A DNA stretch of 64,000 nt from Glossina fuscipes (lineage: Eukaryota; Arthropoda; Insecta; Diptera; Glossinidae): the NCBI RefSeq assembly GCF_014805625.2, contig NW_023998431.1:3025804-3089803 (forward strand). The letters run 5' to 3'. This document shows positions 63,841 to 64,000 of this stretch, one piece after another; positions within the stretch are counted from its first letter, which is position 1; the number at the start of each line of letters is the position of its first letter. Below the pieces are notes generated by a model. It saw only the letters and a program-made list of their open reading frames with translations, was not told the DNA's origin and made no database searches. Position numbers and translations under genes: made by a program.

Positions 63841-64000
63841 AATGATGGAAAATTCGTATTCAGTCCAAAACTATAATAAAAAATAGTCGACAATAAGAGA
63901 TTGTGTTTTTAATACGTGGTCCCTTAAGGTTAAATTTGTGGGTGTTTTTCTAATGTTATACATAATTTAGTTTGTAACGATTTTACAATTGTTAATATAA

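Overview
This is nuclear DNA of a fly, most likely a calyptrate or other higher (cyclorrhaphan) dipteran. The genes carry short GT-AG introns, the intergenic DNA is very AT-rich, and the genes read as fly orthologues: xmas (TREX-2), Chchd2, a testis-type succinate dehydrogenase B paralogue (SdhBL) and a CHK/EcKinase-like gene. I cannot name the species. There is no bacterial, plasmid, phage or CRISPR content.

Layout. (1) 51-1247, minus: intronless SdhB-like iron-sulfur subunit with a long Ala/Lys/Pro linker. (2) 1.3-18.7 kb: gene-poor, with an internally deleted mariner (1.33-1.77 kb), microsatellites, fragments of a dispersed repeat (family A here) and a decayed Jockey-type non-LTR retrotransposon (16.08-17.05 kb). 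(3) 18.76-21.59 kb: a dispersed repeat (family B) split by a 2.07-kb inactivated piggyBac element with TTAA target duplications. (4) 21839-22843, plus: an acidic protein with a 74-residue tandem duplication and an HMG-box-like C-terminus. (5) 22.8-31.1 kb: gene-poor, repeats only. (6) 31148-36106, plus: xmas, four exons. (7) 36.1-39.3 kb: family B repeat and unassigned DNA. (8) 39351-40107, minus: Chchd2, two exons. (9) 40.1-57.6 kb: a second Jockey fragment, two minisatellite-like arrays (43.07 and 47.5 kb), family B copies and a decayed mariner (50.6-51.4 kb). (10) 57848-60268, plus: CHK-domain kinase-like gene, four exons, with a 56-bp minisatellite in intron 2. (11) 60.3-64 kb: family A and B repeats.

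The genes do not form a pathway; this is an ordinary insect neighbourhood of independent genes: mitochondrial (SdhBL, Chchd2), mRNA export (xmas), small-molecule kinase-like (CHK) and one unrecognised acidic gene. I found no convincing new multi-gene system. The observations most worth following are the acidic duplicated HMG-like gene, the nested piggyBac with palindromic subterminal repeats, and three unusual tandem-repeat arrays.
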